Positions 31,804 to 38,160 of a stretch of DNA of 38,160 nt are shown one piece after another (within the stretch, counting starts at the first letter, position 1; each line of letters starts with the position of its first letter). The stretch is taken from NCBI GenBank assembly GCA_964243295.1, contig CAXTEJ010000032.1:1-38160 (forward strand), given 5' to 3'. A program made the translations under genes and the position numbers. Under the pieces are notes generated by a model. It had not been told where the DNA came from. It did not search any database and saw nothing but the letters and a program-made list of their open reading frames with translations. The stretch is from CAXTEJ01 sp964243295. GTDB lineage: Bacteria > Actinomycetota > Actinomycetes > Actinomycetales > Angustibacteraceae.

Positions 31804-32324
31804 AACGCCACCAGGTCGGCAAGCACGTCCTCCCGCACGCCGGGCTTGAGGCCGTCTCGCGGCACCAGGTCGACCTCGACGCCCAGCAGGTCCTCCAGCT
31901 CCTGACGCAGCCGGCCCAGGCCCAGCAGTCCCATGCCGTCGGGGACATCGATCAGCAGGTCGACATCAGAGCCCGCTCGCTCCGCACCCCGGGCGACACT
32001 GCCGAAGACCCCCACGTCGCGAACGCCGTGACGAGCCGCCACAGCCTTGACCGCACTCGCGTTGTCCCGCACGCGGCGGCCCAGCAGGCCGGACATCGAA
32101 GCGGCCGGGCCGGACTCGATCGCGACCAGCGATGCGTCGAGCGCGTGACCGGTCGCCCGGAGCAGCCCGAGCAGCATGGGCAACGACGGCTGTCGTCGTC
32201 CCGACTCGTAAGCGCTCACCACGCTCTGCGTCACGCCAGCGCGCGTCGCCAGCTGGGCCTGCGTGAGACCGCTTCGCCGGCGCGCCTCGCGCACCAGCGA
32301 CGCGGCGGACTCGACGACGGACAT
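31800..32324 (-). CDS. MntA-like nucleotidyltransferase antitoxin with N-terminal XRE HTH
   Basis: A 174-residue fusion: an XRE-type HTH at about 10-65 (SGLTQAQLATRAGVTQSVVS, then AYESGRRQPSLPML) and a minimal nucleotidyltransferase domain at about 95-170 with the GS-x10-D-x-D motif (Gly108-Ser109 and Asp120, Asp122, in GVFGSVARGAERAGSDVDLL). MntA antitoxins neutralise HepT by AMPylation; the added HTH probably provides autoregulation, which single-domain MntA lacks. The ATG at 32324 lies 6 bp after a TATAGT box, suggesting a leaderless message. The gene precedes and overlaps the HepT-like gene. Confidence 0.88.
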   Translation of the reverse strand: MSVVESAASLVREARRRSGLTQAQLATRAGVTQSVVSAYESGRRQPSLPMLLGLLRATGHALDASLVAIESGPAASMSGLLGRRVRDNASAVKAVAARHGVRDVGVFGSVARGAERAGSDVDLLIDVPDGMGLLGLGRLRQELEDLLGVEVDLVPRDGLKPGVREDVLADLVAL

Positions 32325-32347
32325 GACGTCACTATAGCGGATCGTCA
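32324..32347 (-). promoter_or_regulatory. promoter and candidate operator of MntA-HepT pair
   Basis: The minus strand has TATAGT (32331-32336), a near-consensus -10, 6 bp before the ATG. It is bracketed by the inverted repeat TGACG (32324-32328) and CGTCA (32343-32347), 19 bp centre to centre. The HTH of the antitoxin is the obvious candidate to bind here. Inferred. Confidence 0.55.
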
Positions 32348-32400
32348 ATACGGAGCGAGCTGTCGCGACCTGTCACCACGGGCCACAGTCACGCCACCGG

Positions 32401-34188
32401 TCACTCCTGCAGCCGGGCGAGCTCGTCGTCGACGACCGACGGGTCGAGCTTGGTGAAGATCGGCGACGGCTTCGGGACGGCGGTGCCGGCGACCACCGGC
32501 ACCGACCCCCAGCGTGCGATGCCGGTGTAGTCCCCCATGAGCACCGGGTACGACGGCCCCCCGTCGAGGTCGTCGACCTGCCGGATCTCGGGCATGGGTG
32601 AGACCACACCGTGGCCGCCGAGCGCCTCGTGCACCGCCTGCGCGCTGAACGGCAGGAACGGGGCCAGCAGCGTGCGGCAGTCGCTGATGGCCTGGGCGGC
32701 GACGTGCAGGACGGTGGCCATCCGGTCGCGGTCGTCCTTGAGCTTCCACGGCGCCTGGTCGGACAGGTACCGGTTGGCCTCACCGACCACGCGCATCGCC
32801 TCGGCGAGCGCCTGCTTCTGGCGGTGGCGCTCGATGAGCGACCCGACGGTGCCGAACCCCGCGGCGGTGGCGGCGAGCAGGGCGCGGTCGTCGTCCGTCA
32901 TGGTGCCGGCGGCGGGGATCTCGCCGAAGTTCTTGTGGATCAGCGTCGCCGTGCGGTTGACCAGGTTGCCCCAGCCGGCGACGAGCTCGTCGTTGGTGCG
33001 CCGCACGAACTCGGCCCAGGTGAAGTCGGTGTCCTGGTTCTCCGGCCCGGCGGCGCTGATGAAGTAGCGCAGCGCGTCGGGCTGGTAGCGCTCGAGCACG
33101 TCGCGGACGTAGATGACGACGCCGCGGCTGGAGGAGAACTGGCGTCCCTCCATGGTGAGGAACTCGCTGCTGACCACCTCGGTCGGCAGCTGCAGCTCAC
33201 CCAGCGCGCCCGGGCTGCCGCCGCGAGCCCCGCGGCCGTCGTACGCGAGCAGCTCGGCGGGCCAGATCTGGGCGTGGAAGGTGATGTTGTCCTTGCCCAT
33301 GAAGTAGTACGACAGGGCCTGCGGGTCGTTCCACCACGCCCGCCACGCGTCGGGGTCGCCGGTGCGCCGGGCCCACTCGATGCTGGCCGACAGGTAGCCG
33401 ATGACCGCGTCGAACCACACGTAGAGCCGCTTGGTCGGCTGGTCGACCCAGCCCTCGAGCGGCACCGGGATGCCCCAGTCGATGTCACGGGTCATCGCCC
33501 GCGGCCGGATGTCGTCGAGGATGTTGAGGCTGAACTTGAGGACGTTGGGGCGCCACAGCCCCGTCGACTCCTTGTCGTGCAGCCACTCCCCTAGCGCCTC
33601 GGCGAGCGCGGGCAGGTCGAGCAGGAAGTGCTGGGTCTCGACGAAGCTGGGGGTCTCGCCGTTGACCTTGCTGCGCGGGTCGATCAGGTCGATGGGGTCG
33701 AGCTGGTTGCCGCAGTTGTCGCACTGGTCGCCGCGGGCGCTGGTGTAGCCGCAGATCGGGCAGGTGCCCTCGATGAACCGGTCGGGCAGCGTGCGCCCCG
33801 TCGACGGCGAGATCGCGCCGCGCGTCGTCTGCTCGACCATGTAGCCGTTGGCGTGGACGACCCGGAACATCTCCTGGACGACGGCGTAGTGGTTCGGCGT
33901 CGTGGTGCGGGTGAACAGGTCGTAGGACAGGCCCAGGGCGTGCAGGTCCTCGACGATCATCCGGTTGTAGCGGTCGGCGAGCTCGCGCGGCGTGACGCCC
34001 TCGGCCTCGGCCTGCACCAGGATCGGCGTGCCGTGCTCGTCGGTGCCGCTGACCATCAGGACGTCGTGCCCCGCCATCCGCATGTACCGGCTGAAGACGT
34101 CGGAGGGCACACCGAAACCGGCGACGTGGCCGATGTGGCGCGGGCCGTTGGCATACGGCCAGGCGACGGCGGACAGGACGTGGGTCAT
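32401..34188 (-). CDS. metG: methionyl-tRNA synthetase
   Basis: A 595-residue class I synthetase charging tRNA-Met. The N-terminal AWPYANGPRHIGHVAGFGVP contains HIGH; a zinc knuckle with two CxxC pairs follows (CPICGYTSARGDQCDNCG); WFDAVIGYLSASIEWA and the anticodon-binding helical domain (from about 400) are present. The KMSKS loop is degenerate, reading GRQFSSSRGVV, with Gln and Ser where the two lysines are usual. The ATG at 34188 is 7 bp after TAGGCT (34196-34201 on the minus strand), suggesting a leaderless message. In relatives metG is next to tatD; here about 12 kb intervenes. Confidence 0.96.
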   Translation of the reverse strand: MTHVLSAVAWPYANGPRHIGHVAGFGVPSDVFSRYMRMAGHDVLMVSGTDEHGTPILVQAEAEGVTPRELADRYNRMIVEDLHALGLSYDLFTRTTTPNHYAVVQEMFRVVHANGYMVEQTTRGAISPSTGRTLPDRFIEGTCPICGYTSARGDQCDNCGNQLDPIDLIDPRSKVNGETPSFVETQHFLLDLPALAEALGEWLHDKESTGLWRPNVLKFSLNILDDIRPRAMTRDIDWGIPVPLEGWVDQPTKRLYVWFDAVIGYLSASIEWARRTGDPDAWRAWWNDPQALSYYFMGKDNITFHAQIWPAELLAYDGRGARGGSPGALGELQLPTEVVSSEFLTMEGRQFSSSRGVVIYVRDVLERYQPDALRYFISAAGPENQDTDFTWAEFVRRTNDELVAGWGNLVNRTATLIHKNFGEIPAAGTMTDDDRALLAATAAGFGTVGSLIERHRQKQALAEAMRVVGEANRYLSDQAPWKLKDDRDRMATVLHVAAQAISDCRTLLAPFLPFSAQAVHEALGGHGVVSPMPEIRQVDDLDGGPSYPVLMGDYTGIARWGSVPVVAGTAVPKPSPIFTKLDPSVVDDELARLQE

Positions 34189-34207
34189 GCCGGCCAGCCT
34201 AGTGAGC

Positions 34208-34251
34208 GGGCGCCAGGGGTTTCGCTGGCCACTTTCGTGCGCCTGGCGTCC
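34208..34251. repeat. hairpin between aminotransferase and metG
   Basis: CGCCAGG (34211-34217) and CCTGGCG (34242-34248) form a perfect 7-bp stem that extends to 10 with one G-T pair, around a 24-nt loop. Both flanking genes are on the minus strand, so it may terminate the aminotransferase transcript ahead of the metG promoter. Confidence 0.5.
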
Positions 34252-34259
34252 GTGTCATG

Positions 34260-35435
34260 TCAGCTCAGGCGGGTGAGGCCCCGCTTGAGCTGGCGGGCGG
34301 CCTGAGCGATGCGCTGCTCGTTCTCGATGAGCGCGAACCGCACGTAGCCGTCGCCTTGCGCGCCGAAGCCGACGCCGGGCGAGACCGCGACGTCGCACTC
34401 GTTGACGATGAGCTTGGCGAAGTCGATCGACCCGAGCTCGGCGTACGGCTCGGGGATCGGCGCCCAGGCGAACATCGTGCCCCGCGGGCGTGGGATCGCC
34501 CACCCGGCGCGGTCGAGCCCGTCGCAGAGGGCGTCGCGTCGCGCCTGATAGATCTTGTTGACCTCGGCCGGGTACTCGCTGGCCTCGTCGAGCGTGACGG
34601 TCGCGGCGATCTGGATCGGCTGGAACGTGCCGTAGTCGAGATAGCTCTTGAGCTTGGCCAGCGCCCCCACGACCTCCTTGTTGCCGACGAGGAACGCGAC
34701 GCGCCAGCCTGCCATCGAGAAGGACTTGGTCATCGAGTACAGCTCGACCGCGACCTCCTTGGCGCCCTCGCACTGCAGGATCGACGGCGGCATCCAGCCG
34801 TCGAAGGCGGTCTCGGCGTACGCGAAGTCGTGCACCAGCACCACGTCGCGCTCGCGCGCCCAGTCGACGAGGCGCTGCAGGTCCTCGAGCTCGACGGTCG
34901 CGCCGGTCGGGTTGTGCGGGAACGACAGCACGACGACGCGCGGCTTGGGCCAGCCGTACTCCCACGCCTCCATGACGTTCGCAACGAAGTCCTGGCCCGG
35001 GCCGATGCCGACCTGGCGGGCGTCGGCGCCGGCGAAGTAGGGACCCCAGATGTGGATCGGGTACGACGGCGACGGCACGATCGCGGAGTCACCGGCCTGC
35101 AGCAGCACCCACATCAGGTGGCTGAAGCCCTCCTTCGCGCCGATCGTGCTGATGATCTCGGTCTCGGGGTCGAGCTCGACGCCGAACCGCCGCTGGTAGA
35201 GGCCCGCCACCGCCTGGCGCAGCTTGGGGATGCCGCGCGAGCTGGAGTAGCGGTGGTTGCGCGTGTTGTGCGCGGCCTCCGACAGCTTCTCGACCGCCAC
35301 CAGCGGCGACGGGATGTCGGGGTTGCCGAAGCCGAGGTCGATGACGTCGCGCCCGGCCCGGCGTGCCTCGACCTTGAGGCCGTCGATGATCGTGAAGACG
35401 TACGGCGGCAGGCCGGGGATGCGACGGAACTCCAT
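34260..35435 (-). CDS. alaC: AlaC-like pyridoxal-phosphate aminotransferase
   Basis: A 391-residue fold-type I aminotransferase. The N-terminus MEFRRIPGLPPYVFTIIDGL and IDLGFGNPDIPSPLVAVEKL match the AlaC/AlaA-type glutamate-pyruvate transaminase group; LSFPHNPTGATVE, the DFAYAETAFDG segment and PLP-lysine region YSMTKSFSMAGWRVAFLVGN (Lys at about 230) are intact. The likely reaction is pyruvate plus glutamate to alanine plus 2-oxoglutarate, though related enzymes accept other keto acids. The ATG at 35435 lies 6 bp after TACCCT (35442-35447), suggesting a leaderless transcript. It stands alone between metG and the repeat-rich tract. Confidence 0.85.
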   Translation of the reverse strand: MEFRRIPGLPPYVFTIIDGLKVEARRAGRDVIDLGFGNPDIPSPLVAVEKLSEAAHNTRNHRYSSSRGIPKLRQAVAGLYQRRFGVELDPETEIISTIGAKEGFSHLMWVLLQAGDSAIVPSPSYPIHIWGPYFAGADARQVGIGPGQDFVANVMEAWEYGWPKPRVVVLSFPHNPTGATVELEDLQRLVDWARERDVVLVHDFAYAETAFDGWMPPSILQCEGAKEVAVELYSMTKSFSMAGWRVAFLVGNKEVVGALAKLKSYLDYGTFQPIQIAATVTLDEASEYPAEVNKIYQARRDALCDGLDRAGWAIPRPRGTMFAWAPIPEPYAELGSIDFAKLIVNECDVAVSPGVGFGAQGDGYVRFALIENEQRIAQAARQLKRGLTRLS

Positions 35436-35487
35436 CGCACGAGGGTATCCGGCGGCGAGCGGCGGCACGCCCGACGTCCGCCCACCA

Positions 35488-35905
35488 CCCCGTGATCATG
35501 CGATCCCGGCCCGCCCCACCCCCGTGATCTTGCGATCCCGGCTCACCAGTGCGTCGAGTCCGCACGAACGGGCCACCTCAGCGCGAGAAGTGACCCGTTT
35601 GCGCGGAGTCGCACGTCCCCATCCCCGTGATCTTGCGATCCCGGCCCGCGCAGCACTCAGTCGATCGGCGTGAGGTGGCCGGGTCAGCCGGACGACGCCC
35701 GCGCCGTACCGCGCGTCCAGCGCGTTGCGTCCGCTGCCAACCGAGCGCGGGCGCGGGTGAGCGGGATCGCATGATCACGTGGGAGTGAGCGCGGGCGCGG
35801 ATGAGCCGGGATCGCATGATCACGCCGGGGTGAGCGCGGGCGCAGGTGAGCCGGGATCGCATGATCACGGGAAGGGGCGCGGGCCGCGATTGCATGATCA
35901 CGGGG
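35488..35905. repeat. cluster of dispersed palindromic repeats
   Basis: The 462-bp gap 35436-35897 holds no supportable gene but at least seven copies of one motif. Three are forward (CCCCGTGATCATGCGATCCC or the CTTGCG variant) at 35488-35510, 35519-35542 and 35623-35645. Four are reverse at 35761-35783, 35805-35830, 35850-35871 and 35886-35905. The reverse copies sit in tandem 44-45-bp units starting at 35743, 35787 and 35832 that share GAGCGCGGGCGC. Between forward copies lies a different imperfect inverted repeat, 21-bp arms at 35556-35576 and 35590-35610 (17 of 21 matching). Function unknown. Confidence 0.9.
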
Positions 35906-36758
35906 AGGGGGGGCGGGCGCGGAGGGCGGCGTCGTAGAGCTCGCGCTTGCTGGTGGCGTGGCGGCCGGCGACGGCGGCGACGGCGTCCTTGAGGCGGGCG
36001 CCGGCGGCGATGCGCTGCTCGACCTGGCGCACGAGCTCGTCGGGGTCGGCGGGGGCGGCATCGCCGGCGCCCTCGACGACGACGGTGATCTCGCCGCGCA
36101 CCTCCACGCCGTGCGCCCAGGCGACGAGCTCGGCGAGCGGGCCGCGCACGACCTCCTCGTAGGTCTTGGTCAGCTCGCGGCAGACCGCGGCGCGGCGGGC
36201 GTCCCCGAAGGCCTCGGCGAGCGCGGCGAGCATGACCGCCAGGCGGTGCGGGGCCTCGAAGAACACCAGGGTGCGGCGCTCGGTCGCGACCTCGGCGAGC
36301 GCCCGCGCCCGCTCACCCGCCTTGCGGGGCAAGAACCCCTCGAAGCAGAACCGGTCGACCGGCAGCCCCGACACGGCGAGCGCGGTGAGCACGGCGCTCG
36401 GCCCCGGCACGGCGCTGACCCGCACACCGGCGTCGACCGCGGCGGCCACCAGCCGGAACCCCGGGTCGGAGACCGACGGCATCCCGGCGTCCGTGATGAC
36501 CACGACGGTGGCGCCGGCCACGAGCTCGGCCAGCAGCTCGGGCGTGCGCGAGGCCTCGTTGTGCTCGTGGTAGCTGACGACCTTGCCCCCCGGCCGGATG
36601 CCGAGCGCGCCAGTCAGCCGGGCGAGGCGGCGCGTGTCCTCGGCCGCGACGACGTCGGCGTCCTGCAGGGCGGCCGCCAGGCGCGGCGGCGCGTCCCCGT
36701 AGTCACCGATCGGCGCGCCGGCGAGCAGCAGCAGCCCGGACGTCGGCCCGGCCGTCAC
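35898..36758 (-). CDS. rsmI: 16S rRNA (cytidine1402-2'-O)-methyltransferase
   Basis: A 286-residue tetrapyrrole-methylase-fold enzyme that 2'-O-methylates C1402 of 16S rRNA. Diagnostic segments are LLLAGAPIGDYGDAPPRLAA, VVAAEDTRRLARL, VVITDAGMPSVSDPGFRLV, AVPGPSAVLTALAVSGLP and FEGFLPRKAGERARAL. The GTG at 36758 overlaps the stop of the upstream SDR gene by 4 bp (GTGA). Its own stop codon (35898-35900) lies inside a dispersed repeat copy, so the repeat supplies the end of the gene and the last residues RPPSP. The rsmI gene next to a divergent pmt is the standard actinobacterial arrangement, here with an SDR in between. Confidence 0.96.
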   Translation of the reverse strand: MTAGPTSGLLLLAGAPIGDYGDAPPRLAAALQDADVVAAEDTRRLARLTGALGIRPGGKVVSYHEHNEASRTPELLAELVAGATVVVITDAGMPSVSDPGFRLVAAAVDAGVRVSAVPGPSAVLTALAVSGLPVDRFCFEGFLPRKAGERARALAEVATERRTLVFFEAPHRLAVMLAALAEAFGDARRAAVCRELTKTYEEVVRGPLAELVAWAHGVEVRGEITVVVEGAGDAAPADPDELVRQVEQRIAAGARLKDAVAAVAGRHATSKRELYDAALRARPPSP

Positions 36759-37537
36759 CGGAACCGGCGGGCGCTCGCGCGGTGCTGGGCGCCGTCCACG
36801 ACGACGTCCGCGCCGGTGACCCATGACGCCCGGTCCGACAGCAGGAACGCGACGACGTCGCCGACCTCCTCGGGCCGCCCGAGCCGGCCCCACGGGAACT
36901 CCTCGCGCTCGAACGCGCCGAAGGTCTCGGGGTCGTTCTCGCGCATGTGGTCCCACCCGCCGCCCTCGAACAGGATGCTGCCGGGACTGACGGCGTTGAC
37001 CCGGATGCGGTCGCCCGCGAGCTCGTCGGCGAGCACGCGGGCGAGGTGGATCTCGGCGGCCTTCGCGACGGCGTAGTTCGTCCGCGGCGCGACGCGCGAG
37101 CCGCTGACGCTCGAGATGATCACGACCGAGCCGCCGCCCGAGCGCACCAGGTGGGGGTGCGAGGCGCGCACGAGGGTCGCGGCGTGGCCGGCGTTCAGCT
37201 CGAAGGTGGCGGTGAGCTGCTCGGGCGTGCTGTCGAGCAGGTTGCCGCCCACGGTGCCCCCGGCGTTGGCGACGACCCGGTCGAGGCCCCCGAGCTCGTC
37301 GGCCACCTCGTCGACCGCTGCCGCCAGCGCCGCGTGGTCGGTGACGTCGACCTCCCGGGTGAGGACCTGGTGCCCGTGTCGCCCCACCTGCGCGGCGGCC
37401 GACGCCAGCCCCTCGGAGCCTCGGGCGAGCAGCGCCACGGCGGCCCCCTCGGCGGCGAGCGACTCCGCGATCGCGAGCCCGAGCCCGCGGCTGCCTCCGG
37501 TCACCACCGCGCGAGCCGATTGAAGGCGCAGGTCCAT
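36755..37537 (-). CDS. short-chain dehydrogenase/reductase
   Basis: A 260-residue classical SDR. NAD(P)-binding TGGSRGLG at 13-20, NAG at 91-93, and the catalytic tetrad Asn115, Ser143, Tyr155, Lys159 (TNYAVAKAAE) are present; a C-terminal GADVVVDGA completes the fold. The Arg after Ser in TGGSRG is compatible with NADP preference. The substrate is unknown. The ATG at 37537 is 7 bp after TAGGGT (37545-37550 on the minus strand). It overlaps rsmI by 4 bp and is divergent from pmt. It is an addition to the usual rsmI-pmt pair. Confidence 0.92.
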   Translation of the reverse strand: MDLRLQSARAVVTGGSRGLGLAIAESLAAEGAAVALLARGSEGLASAAAQVGRHGHQVLTREVDVTDHAALAAAVDEVADELGGLDRVVANAGGTVGGNLLDSTPEQLTATFELNAGHAATLVRASHPHLVRSGGGSVVIISSVSGSRVAPRTNYAVAKAAEIHLARVLADELAGDRIRVNAVSPGSILFEGGGWDHMRENDPETFGAFEREEFPWGRLGRPEEVGDVVAFLLSDRASWVTGADVVVDGAQHRASARRFR

Positions 37538-37606
37538 GGCCGCGACCCTACGACCAGACGGGCCACCGAGCCCTGCCGTGTCACACCGGCCACCTACGAT
37601 CAGGGA
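37538..37606. promoter_or_regulatory. divergent promoter region, SDR-rsmI and pmt
   Basis: A 69-bp spacer with a -10-like box facing each way: TAGGGT for the SDR (37545-37550, minus strand) and TACGAT for pmt (37595-37600, plus strand), 7 and 6 bp from the starts. This fits leaderless transcription in both directions; -35 elements are not evident. Confidence 0.45.
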
Positions 37607-38160
37607 GTGAACGCCACCGCCGCGCCGGCCCGCCGCGCCTCCCGGACGACGGCACCCGCGGTCGACGTCCCGGCGCAGACGCGCAGCCTGCGCGCCCGGC
37701 TCCTCGGCATCCGGCCGTCGTCCGCGCTGTGGGGGTGGGTCGGCCCGCTGGTCATCACGGCGATCGGCGGCGGCCTGCGGTTCTGGCACCTCGGCCGGCC
37801 CCACCAGCTGGTCTTCGATGAGACCTACTACGTCAAGCAGGGCTCGTCGTACCTGCTCCACGGCTACGAGCGGTCGGTGGCACCGAGCATCTCGGCCGTG
37901 AAAGGCGAGGCGGACAGGCGGTTCACCAACGGCACGCCCGACGTGTGGGGGCCGGCGCCGGACTTCGTCGTCCACCCGCCGGTGGGCAAGTGGATGATCG
38001 CTGCGGGCGAGCAGCTGTTCGGCGTGAACAGCTCGTTCGGCTGGCGGTTCGCGTCCGCGGTGTGCGGCACGCTGTCGATCCTGATGCTGGCCCGCATCGC
38101 GCGGCGGCTGTTCGGCTCGACGCTGCTGGGCTGCGTCGCGGGGGTGCTGCTGGCCTTCGA
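37607..38160 (+). CDS. pmt: protein O-mannosyltransferase (PMT family), 5' part
   Basis: The first 184 codons of a membrane glycosyltransferase, open to the window end. PMT enzymes transfer mannose from polyprenyl-phosphate mannose to Ser/Thr of secreted proteins. After a basic cytosolic tail, the first membrane segment is at about 41-60 and the catalytic Asp-Glu pair is at 71-72 in LVFDETYYVKQGSSYLL. The first extracytoplasmic loop has DFVVHPPVGKWMIAAGEQLF. The GTG at 37607 is 6 bp after a TACGAT box. Divergence from rsmI (here SDR-rsmI) agrees with Rv1002c/Rv1003 in M. tuberculosis. Confidence 0.93.
   Translation, partial: MNATAAPARRASRTTAPAVDVPAQTRSLRARLLGIRPSSALWGWVGPLVITAIGGGLRFWHLGRPHQLVFDETYYVKQGSSYLLHGYERSVAPSISAVKGEADRRFTNGTPDVWGPAPDFVVHPPVGKWMIAAGEQLFGVNSSFGWRFASAVCGTLSILMLARIARRLFGSTLLGCVAGVLLAF

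Noticed and set aside
34189..34259. Regulatory leader (T-box) for metG
   Set aside because: No T-box signature is visible, and the -10 box 7 bp before the ATG suggests a leaderless message; the hairpin lies upstream of that start site.
35578..35901. Minus-strand open frame of 107 codons with repeated VIMRSR peptides
   Set aside because: The peptide repeats are just translations of the intergenic DNA repeat; there is no ribosome site and the frame overlaps the end of rsmI.
35740..35905. Possible CRISPR array
   Set aside because: Repeat units are contiguous 44-45-bp tandems with shared, not unique, intervening sequence; other copies are inverted and irregularly spaced, and no cas genes are present.

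Overview
The window is chromosomal DNA of a high-GC actinobacterium. The evidence is the strong G/C third-position bias in nearly every gene, an RpfB-type resuscitation factor, a protein O-mannosyltransferase, a mycothiol-dependent (maleylpyruvate isomerase-like) enzyme, sugar-transporter genes without their own ATPase, and the conserved actinobacterial gene order prs-glmU / ispE-rsmA-rpfB-tatD / metG / rsmI-pmt (the Rv1002c-Rv1019 block of Mycobacterium tuberculosis). I cannot name the genus from sequence alone.

Layout. (1) 72-3857: housekeeping block with glmU-prs-Rrf2 on the minus strand, a tRNA-Gln and a TetR regulator. (2) 3901-14158: accessory stretch with two VapBC-type toxin-antitoxin pairs, a cupin regulator divergent from a methyltransferase, a MarR regulator divergent from a Tam-like methyltransferase plus glyoxalase-like protein, and a polyamine-type ABC transporter (ATPase, lipoprotein, two permeases) divergent from a GntR regulator and a cytosolic Cache-domain protein. 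(3) 14163-21079: minus-strand operon pfkB-like kinase, tatD, rpfB, rsmA, ispE, ABC-F. (4) 21080-32400: a second accessory stretch separating tatD from metG. It holds a low-GC Fic gene, a dienelactone hydrolase/MDMPI-like convergent pair split by a 2.6-kb insertion between 599-bp direct repeats, a sugar ABC transporter, a frameshifted globin and an MntA-HepT pair. (5) 32401-38160: metG, an AlaC-like aminotransferase, a repeat-rich intergenic tract, rsmI, an SDR and the start of a protein mannosyltransferase running off the window.

The most notable structure is at 23211-27029. A 599-bp segment spanning the 3' ends of two convergent genes occurs twice, 3220 bp apart, with four mismatches. The left copy completes the hydrolase but truncates the MDMPI-like gene; the right copy does the reverse. 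This is the arrangement expected from single-crossover integration of a circle. The 2621-bp cargo carries an ECF sigma factor overlapping a membrane protein gene, a secreted crystallin-like protein and a solo LuxR-type regulator, with no integrase or transposase that I can see.

A second theme is a dispersed motif (core GTGATCATGCGATCC and its complement) found at least ten times in intergenic DNA, mostly near gene ends. One copy supplies the rsmI stop codon. Nine genes have a TAnnnT box 5-7 bp before their start codon, suggesting leaderless transcripts. Most functional calls rest on motif recognition by eye; promoters and operators are inferences.
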